Below, piece by piece: positions 22,646 to 32,615 of a stretch of DNA of 35,650 nt (its first letter is position 1; each line of letters starts with the position of its first letter). Under the pieces are notes generated by a model that did no database searches, was not told where the DNA came from, and saw only the letters and a list, made by a program, of their open reading frames with translations. Origin of the DNA: Marisediminicola senii. Its GTDB lineage: Bacteria; Actinomycetota; Actinomycetes; Actinomycetales; Microbacteriaceae. Made by a program: the position numbers and the translations under genes. Location of the stretch: NCBI RefSeq assembly GCF_011057645.1, contig NZ_JAALGE010000031.1, positions 1-35,650 on the forward strand. Direction: 5' to 3'.

Positions 22646-25294
22646 ATGGTGACGAACGCCCGTGGCATCCGCACGCCCGACCAACGGCTGAGGATCTTCG
22701 TCAGCTCGACCCTGAGGGAGCTGGCGGGGGAGCGTCGCGCCGCCCGTGTCGCCATCGACCGCCTACACCTCGCGCCCGTGATGTTCGAGCTCGGGGCGCG
22801 CCCGCACCCGCCGCGCGAGCTGTACCGCGCATACCTGCGGCAGAGCGACGTGTTCGTCGGCATCTACGGGGAGCGCTACGGCTGGGTCGCGCCGGGCGAG
22901 ACCGTCTCGGGGCTCGAAGACGAATACATACTCGCACCGACCCTGCCGAAGCTCATCTACATCCGCGAGACCGCGGGGCAGCGCGAACCCCGCCTCATCG
23001 AATTGCTCGACCGGGTGCGCTCCGACGACACGGCCTCGTTCACGTACTTCGTCGACGCCGACGAGCTGGGGGAGCTGATCACCGCCGACCTCGCCACCAT
23101 GCTGGCGGAGCGCTTCGACCAGACGCGCGCGCTCCCGGTCGACGTGGCACCGGCACCCGCGCCCACGCTCGGGTCGGTCGCCCTTCCGGCCGCGCTCACC
23201 GAACTGATCGGGCGTGACGCAGAAGAGGCGGAGGTCGAACGGATGCTGCGCAGCGACCGAACCCGCCTGCTGACGCTCGTCGGCCCCGGGGGCATCGGCA
23301 AGAGCCGCCTCGCCATCGAAGCTGCCCGCCGCGCGGCCGACGGCTTCACCGGGGGCGTCTACTTCGTCGACCTGTCGACCGTGCACGACCCCGCGCTGGT
23401 GACGCTGTCGATCGCCCAGGCCATCGGCGTGCGCGACAGCGGCGACGGCCCCCTCGACGACAAGTTGCGGGTGGCTCTCAGCGTGCGTCCCACCCTGCTG
23501 ATCCTCGACAACTTCGAGCAGGTGCTCGACGCCGCGACCGTGGTTCGCGACCTGCTCGCCGCGGTCGCCGACCTCACCGTGCTGGTCACCAGTCGCAGCC
23601 TGCTCCGCGTGTCAGGCGAGCACAGCGTGCCGGTCGGCCCGCTGGCGTTGCCGTCGGCGGATTCCGTGGGAGCCGGAGCGGCGTCGGTAGCAACGTCGGC
23701 ATCGGCGGCCCCGGCGGCCCCGGCGGGTTCACCAGCTCCGGTGGAGGAGTCCCCGGCGGTCAGGCTGTTCGTCGAGCGGGCGCGGGCGGTGCGACCCGAT
23801 TTCGACCTCACTCCAGAGAACGTCGACGCGGTGCGCAGGATCACCATCGCCCTCGAGGGGGTGCCGCTCGCAATCGAACTGGCCGCGGCGAGGATCCGCA
23901 TCCTGCCACCCGCCGCGATGCTCCCGCTGCTCGACCGCCAGTTGCCGCTACTGGTGGGGGGTGCGCGGGACCTGCCGCTGCGCCAGCAGACGCTGCGCAG
24001 CGCGATCGAGTGGAGCAGCGAACTGCTGGGGGAGCGCGAGAACGCCCTGCTGTCGACGCTCGGGGTCTTCTCCGGCGGGTTCACGCTCGAGGCGGCGGGC
24101 GCGGTCAGCGGCACCTCCGCCATGGAAACCCTCGACATCCTCGGGGCACTGGTCGACAACAGCCTGGTGCGGCAGCAGGACAGGGGCGCGCGGTCGCACT
24201 TCACCATGCTCACCACCGTGCGCGAGTTCGCGATGGAGCGCCTCGTCGCCGCGGGCAGGGTCGAGCAGTACCGGCAACGGCACGCGCGATACTACCGGGA
24301 GCTCGCCTCCGGGATGGGGCGCGCGCTCGAGGGCGCGCGCCAGAGCGAGCTCGTCGCCGAGCTCGACGACGACCACGACAACCTGCGCGCCGCCGGCCGC
24401 TTCCTGCTCGACAGCGGGGAATGGGCAGAGGCGGCCGAGTTCGCGTGGGACCTGTTCCTCTACTGGTGGGTCGGCGGCCGGCTGGGCGAGGTTCGGGCGT
24501 GGATGGACGAACTGCTCGCCTCGGGTGACCCGCTGCCCGACCGCACCCGGGCGATCGCGCTGTACTTCACCAGGGCCATCACGTTCTGGCAGGACCCCGA
24601 CCAGCAGGTGCTGCCCGGCATCACCGAGAGTGCCGAACTGTTCCACCGCGACGGCGAGCCCGTCGGGGAGGCACTCGCCCTCGTCTCGCTGGCCCTCGCG
24701 CTGCTCGCGACGGCAGAACCCGACCCGGCTCGAGCCGACGAGGCCCTCGAGACGAGCCTCGCGCTGTTCCGGCAGTCGGACGACCCGTGGGGCGAATCGA
24801 TGTCGCTGGTGACCCTCGGCCGGGTCGCGCTGCTGCAGGGAGAGCTCCGGCGCGCGGTCGACCGGTTCGACGAGAGCCTCGCGATCGCGCGCACGACGGG
24901 CGACGCACTCAGCGTGACTATCGCCCTGCATCACCGGGGGTGGGCGCACCTGCTGCTCGGCGAGACGGATGACGCGCACCGCTGCTTCGACGACAGCCTC
25001 GCGAGCTCGGCCAGGCTCGGCCACGACGAGGGCGTCGCCTACGGGCTCGAGGGTCTCGTTGCGGTGGCCGCCGCCGCGGGCAAAGTGGAACGCGCCGGGC
25101 GGCTGCTGGGTGCGGCGGAAGCGCTGCGCGAGAAGAAGGGCCTCTACAACGCGCCCACCTTCTCGTTCCACCAGTCGTTCGTCGACCCCATCCTCGCGGG
25201 CGACGCCGCCGACGCATTCCGCCGGGCCGAGCGCAGCGGGCGCGAACTCCCCGCGGCGTCCGCGGTCGACCTCGCGCTCGGGGTCTCGGCCTGA
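22646..25294 (+). CDS. DUF4062-STAND NTPase-TPR protein (bacterial NLR-like)
   Basis: The 882-residue protein has three parts. DUF4062 domain (about 12-95): LRIFVSSTLRELAGERRAAR, then YLRQSDVFVGIYGERYGW and GLEDEY. STAND/NB-ARC-type ATPase: Walker A GPGGIGKSRLA at 213-223, Walker B LLILDNFEQVL, a sensor-like TSRSLLRV, and GVPLAIELAAARI. C-terminal half: TPR-like helical repeats. DUF4062 occurs at the N-terminus of NPHP3/TEP1-like STAND proteins and is predicted to be a TIR-like nucleotide-processing or signalling fold. A ligand-sensing switch is likely, in defence or regulation. I chose the ATG at 22646; the longer frame upstream lies antisense to the flavoprotein. Its TGA overlaps the ATG of the next gene. 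Confidence 0.82.
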   Translation: MVTNARGIRTPDQRLRIFVSSTLRELAGERRAARVAIDRLHLAPVMFELGARPHPPRELYRAYLRQSDVFVGIYGERYGWVAPGETVSGLEDEYILAPTLPKLIYIRETAGQREPRLIELLDRVRSDDTASFTYFVDADELGELITADLATMLAERFDQTRALPVDVAPAPAPTLGSVALPAALTELIGRDAEEAEVERMLRSDRTRLLTLVGPGGIGKSRLAIEAARRAADGFTGGVYFVDLSTVHDPALVTLSIAQAIGVRDSGDGPLDDKLRVALSVRPTLLILDNFEQVLDAATVVRDLLAAVADLTVLVTSRSLLRVSGEHSVPVGPLALPSADSVGAGAASVATSASAAPAAPAGSPAPVEESPAVRLFVERARAVRPDFDLTPENVDAVRRITIALEGVPLAIELAAARIRILPPAAMLPLLDRQLPLLVGGARDLPLRQQTLRSAIEWSSELLGERENALLSTLGVFSGGFTLEAAGAVSGTSAMETLDILGALVDNSLVRQQDRGARSHFTMLTTVREFAMERLVAAGRVEQYRQRHARYYRELASGMGRALEGARQSELVAELDDDHDNLRAAGRFLLDSGEWAEAAEFAWDLFLYWWVGGRLGEVRAWMDELLASGDPLPDRTRAIALYFTRAITFWQDPDQQVLPGITESAELFHRDGEPVGEALALVSLALALLATAEPDPARADEALETSLALFRQSDDPWGESMSLVTLGRVALLQGELRRAVDRFDESLAIARTTGDALSVTIALHHRGWAHLLLGETDDAHRCFDDSLASSARLGHDEGVAYGLEGLVAVAAAAGKVERAGRLLGAAEALREKKGLYNAPTFSFHQSFVDPILAGDAADAFRRAERSGRELPAASAVDLALGVSA

Positions 25295-26139
25295 TGGCCA
25301 GGCGCGCCGATGCCGTGCTGCCGAGCACGAGCGCGCTCGCTGCCCTGCTGCTGCCCTTCCTCGTCGTCGCCAGCATCCTGCTCTACCTCTTTCCACGCAG
25401 CACCGACGTGCTCTTCGCATGGACCATCGAGCCAGGCCTCACCGCGATGTTCCTCGGCTCCGCATACGTCGGGGGGATCTGGTTCTTCGTGCAGGTGCTG
25501 CGGGCCCGCCGGTGGTCGCGGGTGTCGCGGGGGTTTCCCGCCGTGCTGGTCTTCGCGACCCTGGCGCTGGTCGCCACCGTGCTGCACTGGGACCGCTTTC
25601 ACTTCGGCCACATCTCGTTCATCGCCTGGGCGAGCCTGTACATCCTGTCGCCGCTGCTGATCGCCGCAGTCATGTGGTCGCAGCGCGGCGCTGACAACGG
25701 CAGCCCAGACACGCCTGACGTGACCATTCCGCGGGCGGTGCGCATCACGCTCGCGGCGATCGGCATCGTCGCGGCGATCGCCGGCCTTGCCCTGTTCCTG
25801 CAGCCCGCCCTCGGCGCCGGCTGGGCATGGGACCTCACGCCGCTGACCTCTCGCATCGTCGGCGCCATCCTCACGCTGCCCGGGATGGTCAACGTGCTGA
25901 TGCTGTTCGACGACCGATGGAGTGCCTTCCGCCGCGTCGTGCAGGCCGAACTGGTGAGCCTGGCCTTCATCGTCGGGGCACTCGTGTTCTCCGGCGGCGA
26001 CCTGCAGTGGCAGCGCCCGTCGGCTGCGCTGTTCTCGCTCGGCATGATCGCAGCCCTCGGGGTCTACGCGGGCATGTACGCGTGGCTCGAGCGCAGGGTA
26101 ACCGCAGAGTCCAGCGTGCGTGCCGGGCGCCCGCAATAG
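25294..26139 (+). CDS. Multi-pass membrane protein coupled to the DUF4062 STAND gene
   Basis: The 281-residue protein has about eight hydrophobic segments and a short basic C-terminus (RRVTAESSVRAGRPQ). Conserved-looking loops include HWDRFHFGHISF and LFDDRWSAFRR, but no enzyme or transporter signature is recognised. The ATG overlaps the stop of the STAND gene, so the two are translationally coupled. It could be the membrane partner or target of the STAND protein, or simply an operon mate. Confidence 0.7.
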   Translation: MARRADAVLPSTSALAALLLPFLVVASILLYLFPRSTDVLFAWTIEPGLTAMFLGSAYVGGIWFFVQVLRARRWSRVSRGFPAVLVFATLALVATVLHWDRFHFGHISFIAWASLYILSPLLIAAVMWSQRGADNGSPDTPDVTIPRAVRITLAAIGIVAAIAGLALFLQPALGAGWAWDLTPLTSRIVGAILTLPGMVNVLMLFDDRWSAFRRVVQAELVSLAFIVGALVFSGGDLQWQRPSAALFSLGMIAALGVYAGMYAWLERRVTAESSVRAGRPQ

Positions 26140-26148
26140 GCTGGGGCG

Positions 26149-28200
26149 ATGAGCACCGAGCCCTCCCTCAGTACCGAATCCTCCCCATCCACCGAACCCA
26201 CCCCGGCCTCGGCAGAAGCCCTGTCGTCGGGCATCGCCCTCTCCGAGCTCGATGACGTGGTTCGCCCCCAGGACGACCTGTTCCGCCACGTCAACGGCAA
26301 GTGGATCGCCCGCACCGAGATCCCCTCCGACAAGGCGCGCTACGGCTCGTTCTACGTCCTCGCCGAAGAGGCGGAGAAGGCCGTGCAGGCCATCATCATC
26401 GAGGCGCAGACTGCCGAGCCCGGCAGCGAGGAGCGCAAGTTCGGCGACCTCTACGCGAGCTTCATGGACGAAGCGCGCGTCGAGGCGCTCGGCGCCACCC
26501 CGCTCGCACCCCTGCTCGCCGAGGCAGCCGCCGTCACCGACATCCCCAGCCTGCTGGCCACCCTCGGTGGTCTCGAGCGCCGGGGCACCTCCGGCTTCTT
26601 CCAGCTGTTCGTCGACAACGACCCGGGGCGCCCCGACCGGTACCTGGTGTTCCTCGAGCAGGGCGGCCTCGGGCTGCCAGACGAGTCGTACTACCGCGAA
26701 GAGAAGTTCGCCGACGTGCGCGGCAAGTACGTCGAGTTCCTCGAGCGCATGTTCACGCTGGCTGGGCGGGCCGACCACGATCGAGCGGACGAAGACCGGG
26801 TGGATGCCGCAGCCCGCGCCGCGCGAGTGCTCGAGCTCGAGGCAACCATCGCTGCGCAGCACTGGGACAACGTGCGCACCCGCGACAGCCAGGCCACCTA
26901 CAACCTGCTGCCGTGGGCGGATGCCGCGGCGCTCGCCGACGGCGTCGACCTCGACACCTGGCTCGACGCGGTCGGCGTGCCCGATGGCGCGTTCGCCGAG
27001 GTCGTGGTGCGCGAACCGAGCTTCGTCACCGGGCTCGCCGCGCTACTGACGACCGACCGGCTCGAGGCGTGGCGCGACTGGCTGGCGTGGCAGATCATCC
27101 GCTCCAACGCCGCCTACCTCTCCACCGACTTCGTCGACGCGAACTTCGACTTCTACGGCCGCACGCTGACCGGCACGCCGGAGAAGCGTGCGCGCTGGAA
27201 GCGCGGCGTCTCGCTCGTGGAGGGCTCGCTCGGCGAAGCGGTCGGTCGCACGTACGTCGCGCGTCACTTTCCCGCCGAGGCCAAGGCCAGCATGGACGTG
27301 CTCGTCGACAACCTCGTCGAGGCGTATCGCCGCAGCATCCACGGCCTGACCTGGATGACCGAGGAGACCCGCGGGCGGGCGATCGACAAACTCGAGAAGT
27401 TCACCCCGAAGATCGGCTTCCCGGTGAAGTGGCGCGACTACAGTGCGCTGCAGATCGACGCGAACGACCTGCTCGGCAACGTCCGGGCCGTCGGCGAGTT
27501 CGAGTTCCAGCGCGAGCTCGGCAAGATCGGCAAGCCACTCGACCGCGACGAGTGGTTCATGACCCCGCAGACCATCAACGCGTACTACAACCCCGGATTC
27601 AACGAGATCGTCTTTCCGGCGGCCATCCTGCAGTACCCGTTCTTCGACGAGACGCGCGATGCGGCGGCCAACTACGGGGCGATCGGCGCGGTGATCGGCC
27701 ACGAGATCGGCCACGGCTTCGACGACCAGGGATCGAAGTACGACGGCGACGGGCTGCTCACCGACTGGTGGACCGAGGCCGATCGTGCCGCGTTCGAGAA
27801 GCTGACCTCGTCGCTCATCGAGCAGTTCAACGCCCTCGAGCCCGCGCAGGTGCCGGGCAACAAGGTCAACGGGGCGTTGACCATCGGCGAGAACATCGGC
27901 GACCTCGGCGGGCTGAGCATCGCGTGGAAGGCCTACCTGATCTCGCTCGACGGTGAGGAGCCGCCGGAGATCGACGGCCTCAGCGGCGCCGAGCGGTTCT
28001 TCCTCTCGTGGGCGCAGGCCTGGCAGATCAAGGCGCGCGACGAGGAGGTCATCCGGCTGCTGTCGATCGACCCGCACTCGCCGAACGAGTTCCGCTGCAA
28101 CCAGATCGTCAGCAACATCGACGAGTTCTACGCCGCGTTCGCGGTGACCGAGAACGACGCACTGTGGCTGCCGCCGGAAGAGCGCGTCACGATCTGGTGA
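26149..28200 (+). CDS. M13 family zinc metallopeptidase (PepO/neprilysin-like)
   Basis: The 683-residue peptidase cleaves short peptides. Zinc site: HEIGH with His518 and His522, and the third ligand Glu581 in GENIGDLGG, with Asp585 completing the ExxxD motif. Other family marks are the N-terminal FRHVNGKWIARTEIP, substrate-pocket NAYYNPGFNEIVFPA, and C-terminal SIDPHSPNEFRCN...AF. There is no signal peptide, only a Ser/Thr/Pro/Glu-rich 25-residue N-terminus, so it is cytoplasmic like other actinobacterial PepO-type enzymes. It starts 9 bp after the membrane protein gene. Confidence 0.95.
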   Translation: MSTEPSLSTESSPSTEPTPASAEALSSGIALSELDDVVRPQDDLFRHVNGKWIARTEIPSDKARYGSFYVLAEEAEKAVQAIIIEAQTAEPGSEERKFGDLYASFMDEARVEALGATPLAPLLAEAAAVTDIPSLLATLGGLERRGTSGFFQLFVDNDPGRPDRYLVFLEQGGLGLPDESYYREEKFADVRGKYVEFLERMFTLAGRADHDRADEDRVDAAARAARVLELEATIAAQHWDNVRTRDSQATYNLLPWADAAALADGVDLDTWLDAVGVPDGAFAEVVVREPSFVTGLAALLTTDRLEAWRDWLAWQIIRSNAAYLSTDFVDANFDFYGRTLTGTPEKRARWKRGVSLVEGSLGEAVGRTYVARHFPAEAKASMDVLVDNLVEAYRRSIHGLTWMTEETRGRAIDKLEKFTPKIGFPVKWRDYSALQIDANDLLGNVRAVGEFEFQRELGKIGKPLDRDEWFMTPQTINAYYNPGFNEIVFPAAILQYPFFDETRDAAANYGAIGAVIGHEIGHGFDDQGSKYDGDGLLTDWWTEADRAAFEKLTSSLIEQFNALEPAQVPGNKVNGALTIGENIGDLGGLSIAWKAYLISLDGEEPPEIDGLSGAERFFLSWAQAWQIKARDEEVIRLLSIDPHSPNEFRCNQIVSNIDEFYAAFAVTENDALWLPPEERVTIW

Positions 28201-28247
28201 TGTGGAGTCGCCGCGGCTGCTGCCGCGGCGGCTCGTTCGCGCGGCGG

Positions 28248-28487
28248 TCAGCAGCAGCGTGAGCTCGGGTTCGCGTCTTCTTCGGCGTGCCGGTCGCGCC
28301 AGAACTGTCGCTCGGTCGGCACCGGGGCCCCCGGATGCGTCGCCGCGAGGTGGGCGACATAGCGCTCGTAGCGAGAGTCGCCCATCAGCTCCCTCACGTA
28401 CCAGCGCAGGCCGCGCGCGGCGCGCGCGATGGCGCCGATCGCAGCCGAGGCGCGGGTGCCGCCATGCGCGGCGGTGGCGCCGCTCAC
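28248..28487 (-). CDS. YbdD/YjiX family protein, CstA partner
   Basis: The 79-residue protein has the family core GLRWYVRELMGDSRYERYVAH then HPGAPVPTERQFWRDRHA. Such proteins are nearly always encoded directly after cstA and are thought to assist the peptide/pyruvate transporter. The GTG at 28487 overlaps the cstA stop (GTGA); an upstream GTG at 28505 is also in frame but less likely. Confidence 0.85.
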   Translation of the reverse strand: MSGATAAHGGTRASAAIGAIARAARGLRWYVRELMGDSRYERYVAHLAATHPGAPVPTERQFWRDRHAEEDANPSSRCC

Positions 28488-30742
28488 TTCGACCTGTCCG
28501 CCCACAGCTTCTGCACCGCCTTCTCCTCCGTGGTGGCGACGAGGCTCACCGGTGCATACATGCGGCTCGGCTCGACGTCGCTCTCGGTGTCCTTCTCACC
28601 GCCGGCGCGCACGGCGCGCACGCTGACCCAGATCGCGGTCGCCAGCACGATGATCACGAGCGTCGCGAAGATGATCGACAGCGTGCCCTGCACCGTGGTG
28701 TTGCGCACCACGGCCTCCATGGCCTCGACCGAGGTGGCGGCGCCGAGCGACGTCTCGCCGTTGGCGAGAGCCTCGCGGTAGGTGCCGTTCTGCGCCCAGT
28801 AGCCGAGGGTCGGCAGCGGGGAGAAAATCTTCTGGTACGACGCGGTGAGCGTGACGATCGCGTCGATGACCAGCGGGATCCCCGGGATCCACACCCACTT
28901 CACGAGCCCCTTCTTGCACACGATCGCCACGCACACCGCCAGGGCGATGGCGGCCAGCAGTTGGTTGGCGATGCCGAACAGCGGGAAGAGGGTGTTGATG
29001 CCGCCGAGCGGGTCGGTGACGCCCATGATCAGGATGCTGCCCCAGCCGGCCACCACGATGATCGACGAGATCCACGCCCCGATGCGCCACGACGGGTCGC
29101 GGAAACGCTTGTTGACGTTGCCGAGGGTGTCGCTGAGCATGAAGCGCGCGACCCGGGTGCCGGCGTCGACCGTGGTGAGGATGAACAGCGCCTCGAACAT
29201 GATCGCGAAGTGGTACCAGAACGCCCGGAGGTCGGAGCCCTGCCAGATCTGGTTGAGGATGTTGGAGATCCCGACCGCGAGGGTCGGCGCGCCACCGGTG
29301 CGCGAGACGAGCGACTCCTCCCCGACCGCGGCCGCCGCAGCGGTGAGCTGGTCGGCCGTGACGCCCTGGCCGCCGATGGCGCCGAGCCCGTTCACGAACT
29401 CGGCCGCGCCCTCCGCAGTGCCCCCGGTGAGGGCGGCGGAGGCGTTCATCGCGAAGTAGAGGCTGCGGTCGAGGGTGATCGCGGCGACCAGCGCCATGAT
29501 CGCGACGAACGATTCGACGAGCATGCCGCCGTAGCCGATGACCCTGGTCTGGGTCTCTTTCTCGATGAGCTTCGGGGTGGTTCCCGAGGCGATCAGCGAG
29601 TGGAACCCGCTCAGGGCACCGCAGGCGATGGTGATGAAGAGGAACGGGAACAGCGCGCCGGCGAACGCCGGGCCTTGGCCGTTGAAGGCGAACTCGGTGA
29701 CGGCGGGCATCTGCACCACCGGCTGGGCGATGACGATTCCGACCGCGAGCAGCAGGATGGTGCCGATCTTCATGAAGGTCGACAGGTAGTCGCGGGGGGC
29801 GAGCAGCAGCCAGACCGGCAGGATCGACGCGACGAAGCCGTAGATGATCAGGGCCCACGCGATGGTGACCTTGTCGAGGGTGAAAATGTCGACGCCCCAC
29901 GCGGTCTCGGCGACCCAGCCACCGGAGACGATCGCGAGCAGCAGCAGCGCGACGCCGATGAGGGAGACCTCGGTGATGCGGCCGGGTCGCAGGAAGCGGA
30001 GGTAGACGCCCATGAACAGCGCGATCGGGATGGTCATCGCGATGGAGAACACGCCCCACGGGCTCTCGGCGAGGGCGTTGACCACGACGAGGGCGAGCAC
30101 CGCGAGGATGATCGCCATGATGAGCAGGGTCGCAATGAGGGCGGCGACGCCGCCGAACCGGCCCAGCTCTTCGCGCGCCATCTGGCCGAGGGAGCGCCCG
30201 CGGCGGCGCATCGAGAAAAACAGCACGAGATAGTCCTGCACTGCGCCGGCGACGATGACGCCGAAGATGATCCACATCGTGCCGGGCAGGTAGCCCATCT
30301 GCGCCGCGAGGACCGGCCCGACGAGGGGTCCGGCGCCGGCGATGGCGGCGAAGTGGTGGCCGAACAGCACCCGGCGGTCGGTGGGTTCGAAGTCCTTGCC
30401 GTTGTCGAGGATCTCGGCCGGGGTTGCCCGCCGGTCGTCGGGCTTGAGCAGCTTGCGCTCGATGAACCGCGAGTAGAAGCGGTAGCCGATGAGGAACGTG
30501 CCGACCGCCGCCGCGACGAACCAGATGGAGTTGACCTCGTCTCCGCGCACGATCGCGATCATCACCCAGCCGAGGGCGCCGATGAGCGCAATGCCGATCC
30601 ACAGCGCGATCGAGAGTGGAGTCCACTTCGGCTTCTGTCTGAGGCCCACCGGGGGCAACGACGGGTCGGTGTGCAACTCGATGGTCTGGCCGGGCTCCGG
30701 CTGCAGGTCGTCGGATTTGTTGTCGAGCGTGGCGGTCATCAT
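28484..30742 (-). CDS. cstA: Carbon starvation protein CstA (pyruvate/peptide transporter)
   Basis: The 752-residue membrane protein has about 16-18 helices. Family motifs: PTDRRVLFGHHFAAIAGAGP (CstA N-terminal domain), GAVQDYLVLFFSMRRRGRSL, CGALSGFHSLIASGTTPK, and FEALFILTTVDAGTRVARF. Its family imports peptides or pyruvate when preferred carbon is short. Two adjacent ATGs (30742, 30739) follow AAAGGGGAC; spacing favours the second. It overlaps the ybdD-like gene by 4 bp. Confidence 0.96.
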   Translation of the reverse strand: MMTATLDNKSDDLQPEPGQTIELHTDPSLPPVGLRQKPKWTPLSIALWIGIALIGALGWVMIAIVRGDEVNSIWFVAAAVGTFLIGYRFYSRFIERKLLKPDDRRATPAEILDNGKDFEPTDRRVLFGHHFAAIAGAGPLVGPVLAAQMGYLPGTMWIIFGVIVAGAVQDYLVLFFSMRRRGRSLGQMAREELGRFGGVAALIATLLIMAIILAVLALVVVNALAESPWGVFSIAMTIPIALFMGVYLRFLRPGRITEVSLIGVALLLLAIVSGGWVAETAWGVDIFTLDKVTIAWALIIYGFVASILPVWLLLAPRDYLSTFMKIGTILLLAVGIVIAQPVVQMPAVTEFAFNGQGPAFAGALFPFLFITIACGALSGFHSLIASGTTPKLIEKETQTRVIGYGGMLVESFVAIMALVAAITLDRSLYFAMNASAALTGGTAEGAAEFVNGLGAIGGQGVTADQLTAAAAAVGEESLVSRTGGAPTLAVGISNILNQIWQGSDLRAFWYHFAIMFEALFILTTVDAGTRVARFMLSDTLGNVNKRFRDPSWRIGAWISSIIVVAGWGSILIMGVTDPLGGINTLFPLFGIANQLLAAIALAVCVAIVCKKGLVKWVWIPGIPLVIDAIVTLTASYQKIFSPLPTLGYWAQNGTYREALANGETSLGAATSVEAMEAVVRNTTVQGTLSIIFATLVIIVLATAIWVSVRAVRAGGEKDTESDVEPSRMYAPVSLVATTEEKAVQKLWADRSK

Positions 30743-30832
30743 GTCCCCTTTGACGTGGTGCTCGTCACACCATAGGCGACGATCGCCCCCGGGTCGCGCC
30801 CCCGAGAACATCGGCCATCGCGGGCTTTCGCG

Positions 30833-31201
30833 CTACCGCCTCCGCGCCTCGGCCTCGCGGGCGCAGTCGATGCACAACGCGGATTCCGGTCGCACATCGA
30901 GACGGGCCTCCCCGATGGGCTTCGAGCAGTGGATGCAGCGCCCGAACGTGCCGTCGGCGATGCGGGTGAGCGCCGCCTCGATGTCCGCATCCCGCGCGGC
31001 GGCCTCCGCGGTCAGCCCCGAGATGCGCGACGACTCCGCCGACAGCGTCGGGCCGTCCGGGTCGTGCTCGTCGTCTGCCGTGCCGTCGCTGCGGGCCGCG
31101 CGAACGTCGCGCATCGCGGTGGCCAGTGACTCGCGGCCGGTGGCGCGTTCGGCCCGGAGTCGGAGCAGCTCCCGCTCGTGGCGGCGGAGGGCGGCATCCA
31201 T
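30833..31201 (-). CDS. DksA/TraR C4-type zinc finger protein
   Basis: The 122-residue protein has an N-terminal coiled-coil (about 1-35), an acidic linker and a C-terminal four-cysteine finger (CIHCSKPI...CIDCAREA). This is the TraR/DksA layout of proteins that reach into the RNA polymerase secondary channel or bind DNA nearby. It starts 14 bp after the hemA stop on the same strand and could be co-transcribed with hemA. Confidence 0.85.
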   Translation of the reverse strand: MDAALRRHERELLRLRAERATGRESLATAMRDVRAARSDGTADDEHDPDGPTLSAESSRISGLTAEAAARDADIEAALTRIADGTFGRCIHCSKPIGEARLDVRPESALCIDCAREAEARRR

Positions 31202-31215
31202 GTCTGGCGACCGGC

Positions 31216-32523
31216 TCAGGCGGTGGCGGCCTGGTCGTCGTCGCCCGCATCGAGCGCGGTGCTGCCGTCGATGCTCGCGACCGGGGCGGACGGCGCGATG
31301 CCGAACAGGGCGTTCAGACCGGCGACGAACTGGTCGCCGTCGCCCGCCCTGGCGAGTTCCCTGGCGCGCACCGACGGGGTGTGCAGCAGCACGCTCGCGA
31401 GGTGGCGCAGCGCCTGCTCGGTCTGCGGGCTGGAGTCACCGCGGCTGCGGGCCCTGGCGATCTCGGCGTCGAGGATGCCGAACACGTGGGTGCGCATGGC
31501 GACGACGGCGGGTGCGAGTGCCTGCTCGGCCTCTGCGGCGGAGAACTCGGCGGCGGCCTTGCGCACGGCCGAGCGCGCATCGCGCGTGGCGTTGAGCTCT
31601 TCGAGGGGAGCGTGCAGGCTGATGGTCTCGAGGTCGAGCAGCTCGATGCCGTCGATCGAGGCGACGGCCGGGTCGATGTTGCGCGGCAGCCCCAGGTCGA
31701 TGAGCAGGGTGCTGCGGCCCGAACCGAAGGTGTCGGCGGTGAACAGGGCCGGGGTGAGTACGTGGCCCTCGACGGTGGTGCAGGTGACGACGACGTCAGC
31801 CTCGGCGAGGGATGCCGCGAGGTCGGTGCTCGGGCGGGCCCCACGACTCAGCGCGAACTTCTCGGCACGTCCCGAGGGGGAGAACACCTCGACGTCGGTG
31901 GCGCCGCGGTCGCGGAGCGCGGCGAGCGATGCCCCCGCGTAGGCGCCGGTGCCGATCATCAGCACGCGGGCGGTCGACCAGTCGCGGATGCGGCTGGATG
32001 CCAGCTCGAGGGCGAGGCGCACGAGCGAGCGGCCCGCGGTGCCGACCGCGGTGGTGGTGCGCACCGTGCGCGAGGTGGTCGATGCCTTCTGGAACAGCTG
32101 CTCGAGGCCAGACGACGTCGTGCCGGCCTCGCGGGCCTGCTCGAGGGCACGGCGCACCTGGCCGGAGATCTCGCCTTCGCCGACGACGACGGATTCGAGG
32201 CCGGATGACACGGCGAACAGGTGCCCGACGACGTCGTCACCGGTCAGCACCGTCACCGACTCGCGCAGCGCGTCGGCGGTGACGCCGCTCGCCGAGCTCA
32301 TCGCGTCGACGGTCGCCTCGACGGCGACCGCGCTGGCCGCGGTGAGGGGCTCGTCGATGTCGAGGTAGGCCTCGAAGCGGTTGCAGGTCGCGACGACCAC
32401 GGCCCCGCTGACGAAGTCGCTGCCCTCGACGAGTGCGCTGGCCGCCCTGGGTGCACCGATGGAGAGCTTCTCGAGAAGATCGAAGCTCGCGTTCCGGTGG
32501 TTGGCGGTCAGGCAAAGAAGCAC
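31216..32523 (-). CDS. hemA: Glutamyl-tRNA reductase
   Basis: The 435-residue enzyme makes glutamate-1-semialdehyde from glutamyl-tRNA, the first step of the C5 haem pathway. Seen: N-terminal [16 protein letters not shown]; the catalytic-cysteine loop [13 protein letters not shown] (Cys47); [17 protein letters not shown]; the NADPH site [19 protein letters not shown]; and [12 protein letters not shown]. It is divergent from hemE-hemY across about 90 bp, so a shared control region is likely. Confidence 0.97.
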   Translation of the reverse strand: MLLCLTANHRNASFDLLEKLSIGAPRAASALVEGSDFVSGAVVVATCNRFEAYLDIDEPLTAASAVAVEATVDAMSSASGVTADALRESVTVLTGDDVVGHLFAVSSGLESVVVGEGEISGQVRRALEQAREAGTTSSGLEQLFQKASTTSRTVRTTTAVGTAGRSLVRLALELASSRIRDWSTARVLMIGTGAYAGASLAALRDRGATDVEVFSPSGRAEKFALSRGARPSTDLAASLAEADVVVTCTTVEGHVLTPALFTADTFGSGRSTLLIDLGLPRNIDPAVASIDGIELLDLETISLHAPLEELNATRDARSAVRKAAAEFSAAEAEQALAPAVVAMRTHVFGILDAEIARARSRGDSSPQTEQALRHLASVLLHTPSVRARELARAGDGDQFVAGLNALFGIAPSAPVASIDGSTALDAGDDDQAATA

Positions 32524-32615
32524 TGTGTGATCTTAGCGCCCGGTCCTGAGAGCACCTGACGGAGGCCCCTTCCCGACGGGGCGCCCGCCCAGCGGCCTAC
32601 TGGCAGACTGTCGGG

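Noticed and set aside
28596-30626. 676-codon minus-strand frame inside cstA
   Set aside because: It is an out-of-frame Arg/His-rich reading of the same DNA.
28202-30775. 857-codon plus-strand frame antisense to cstA
   Set aside because: The Asp/Arg/Glu/His-rich shadow has no motifs, whereas CstA signatures run the length of the other strand.
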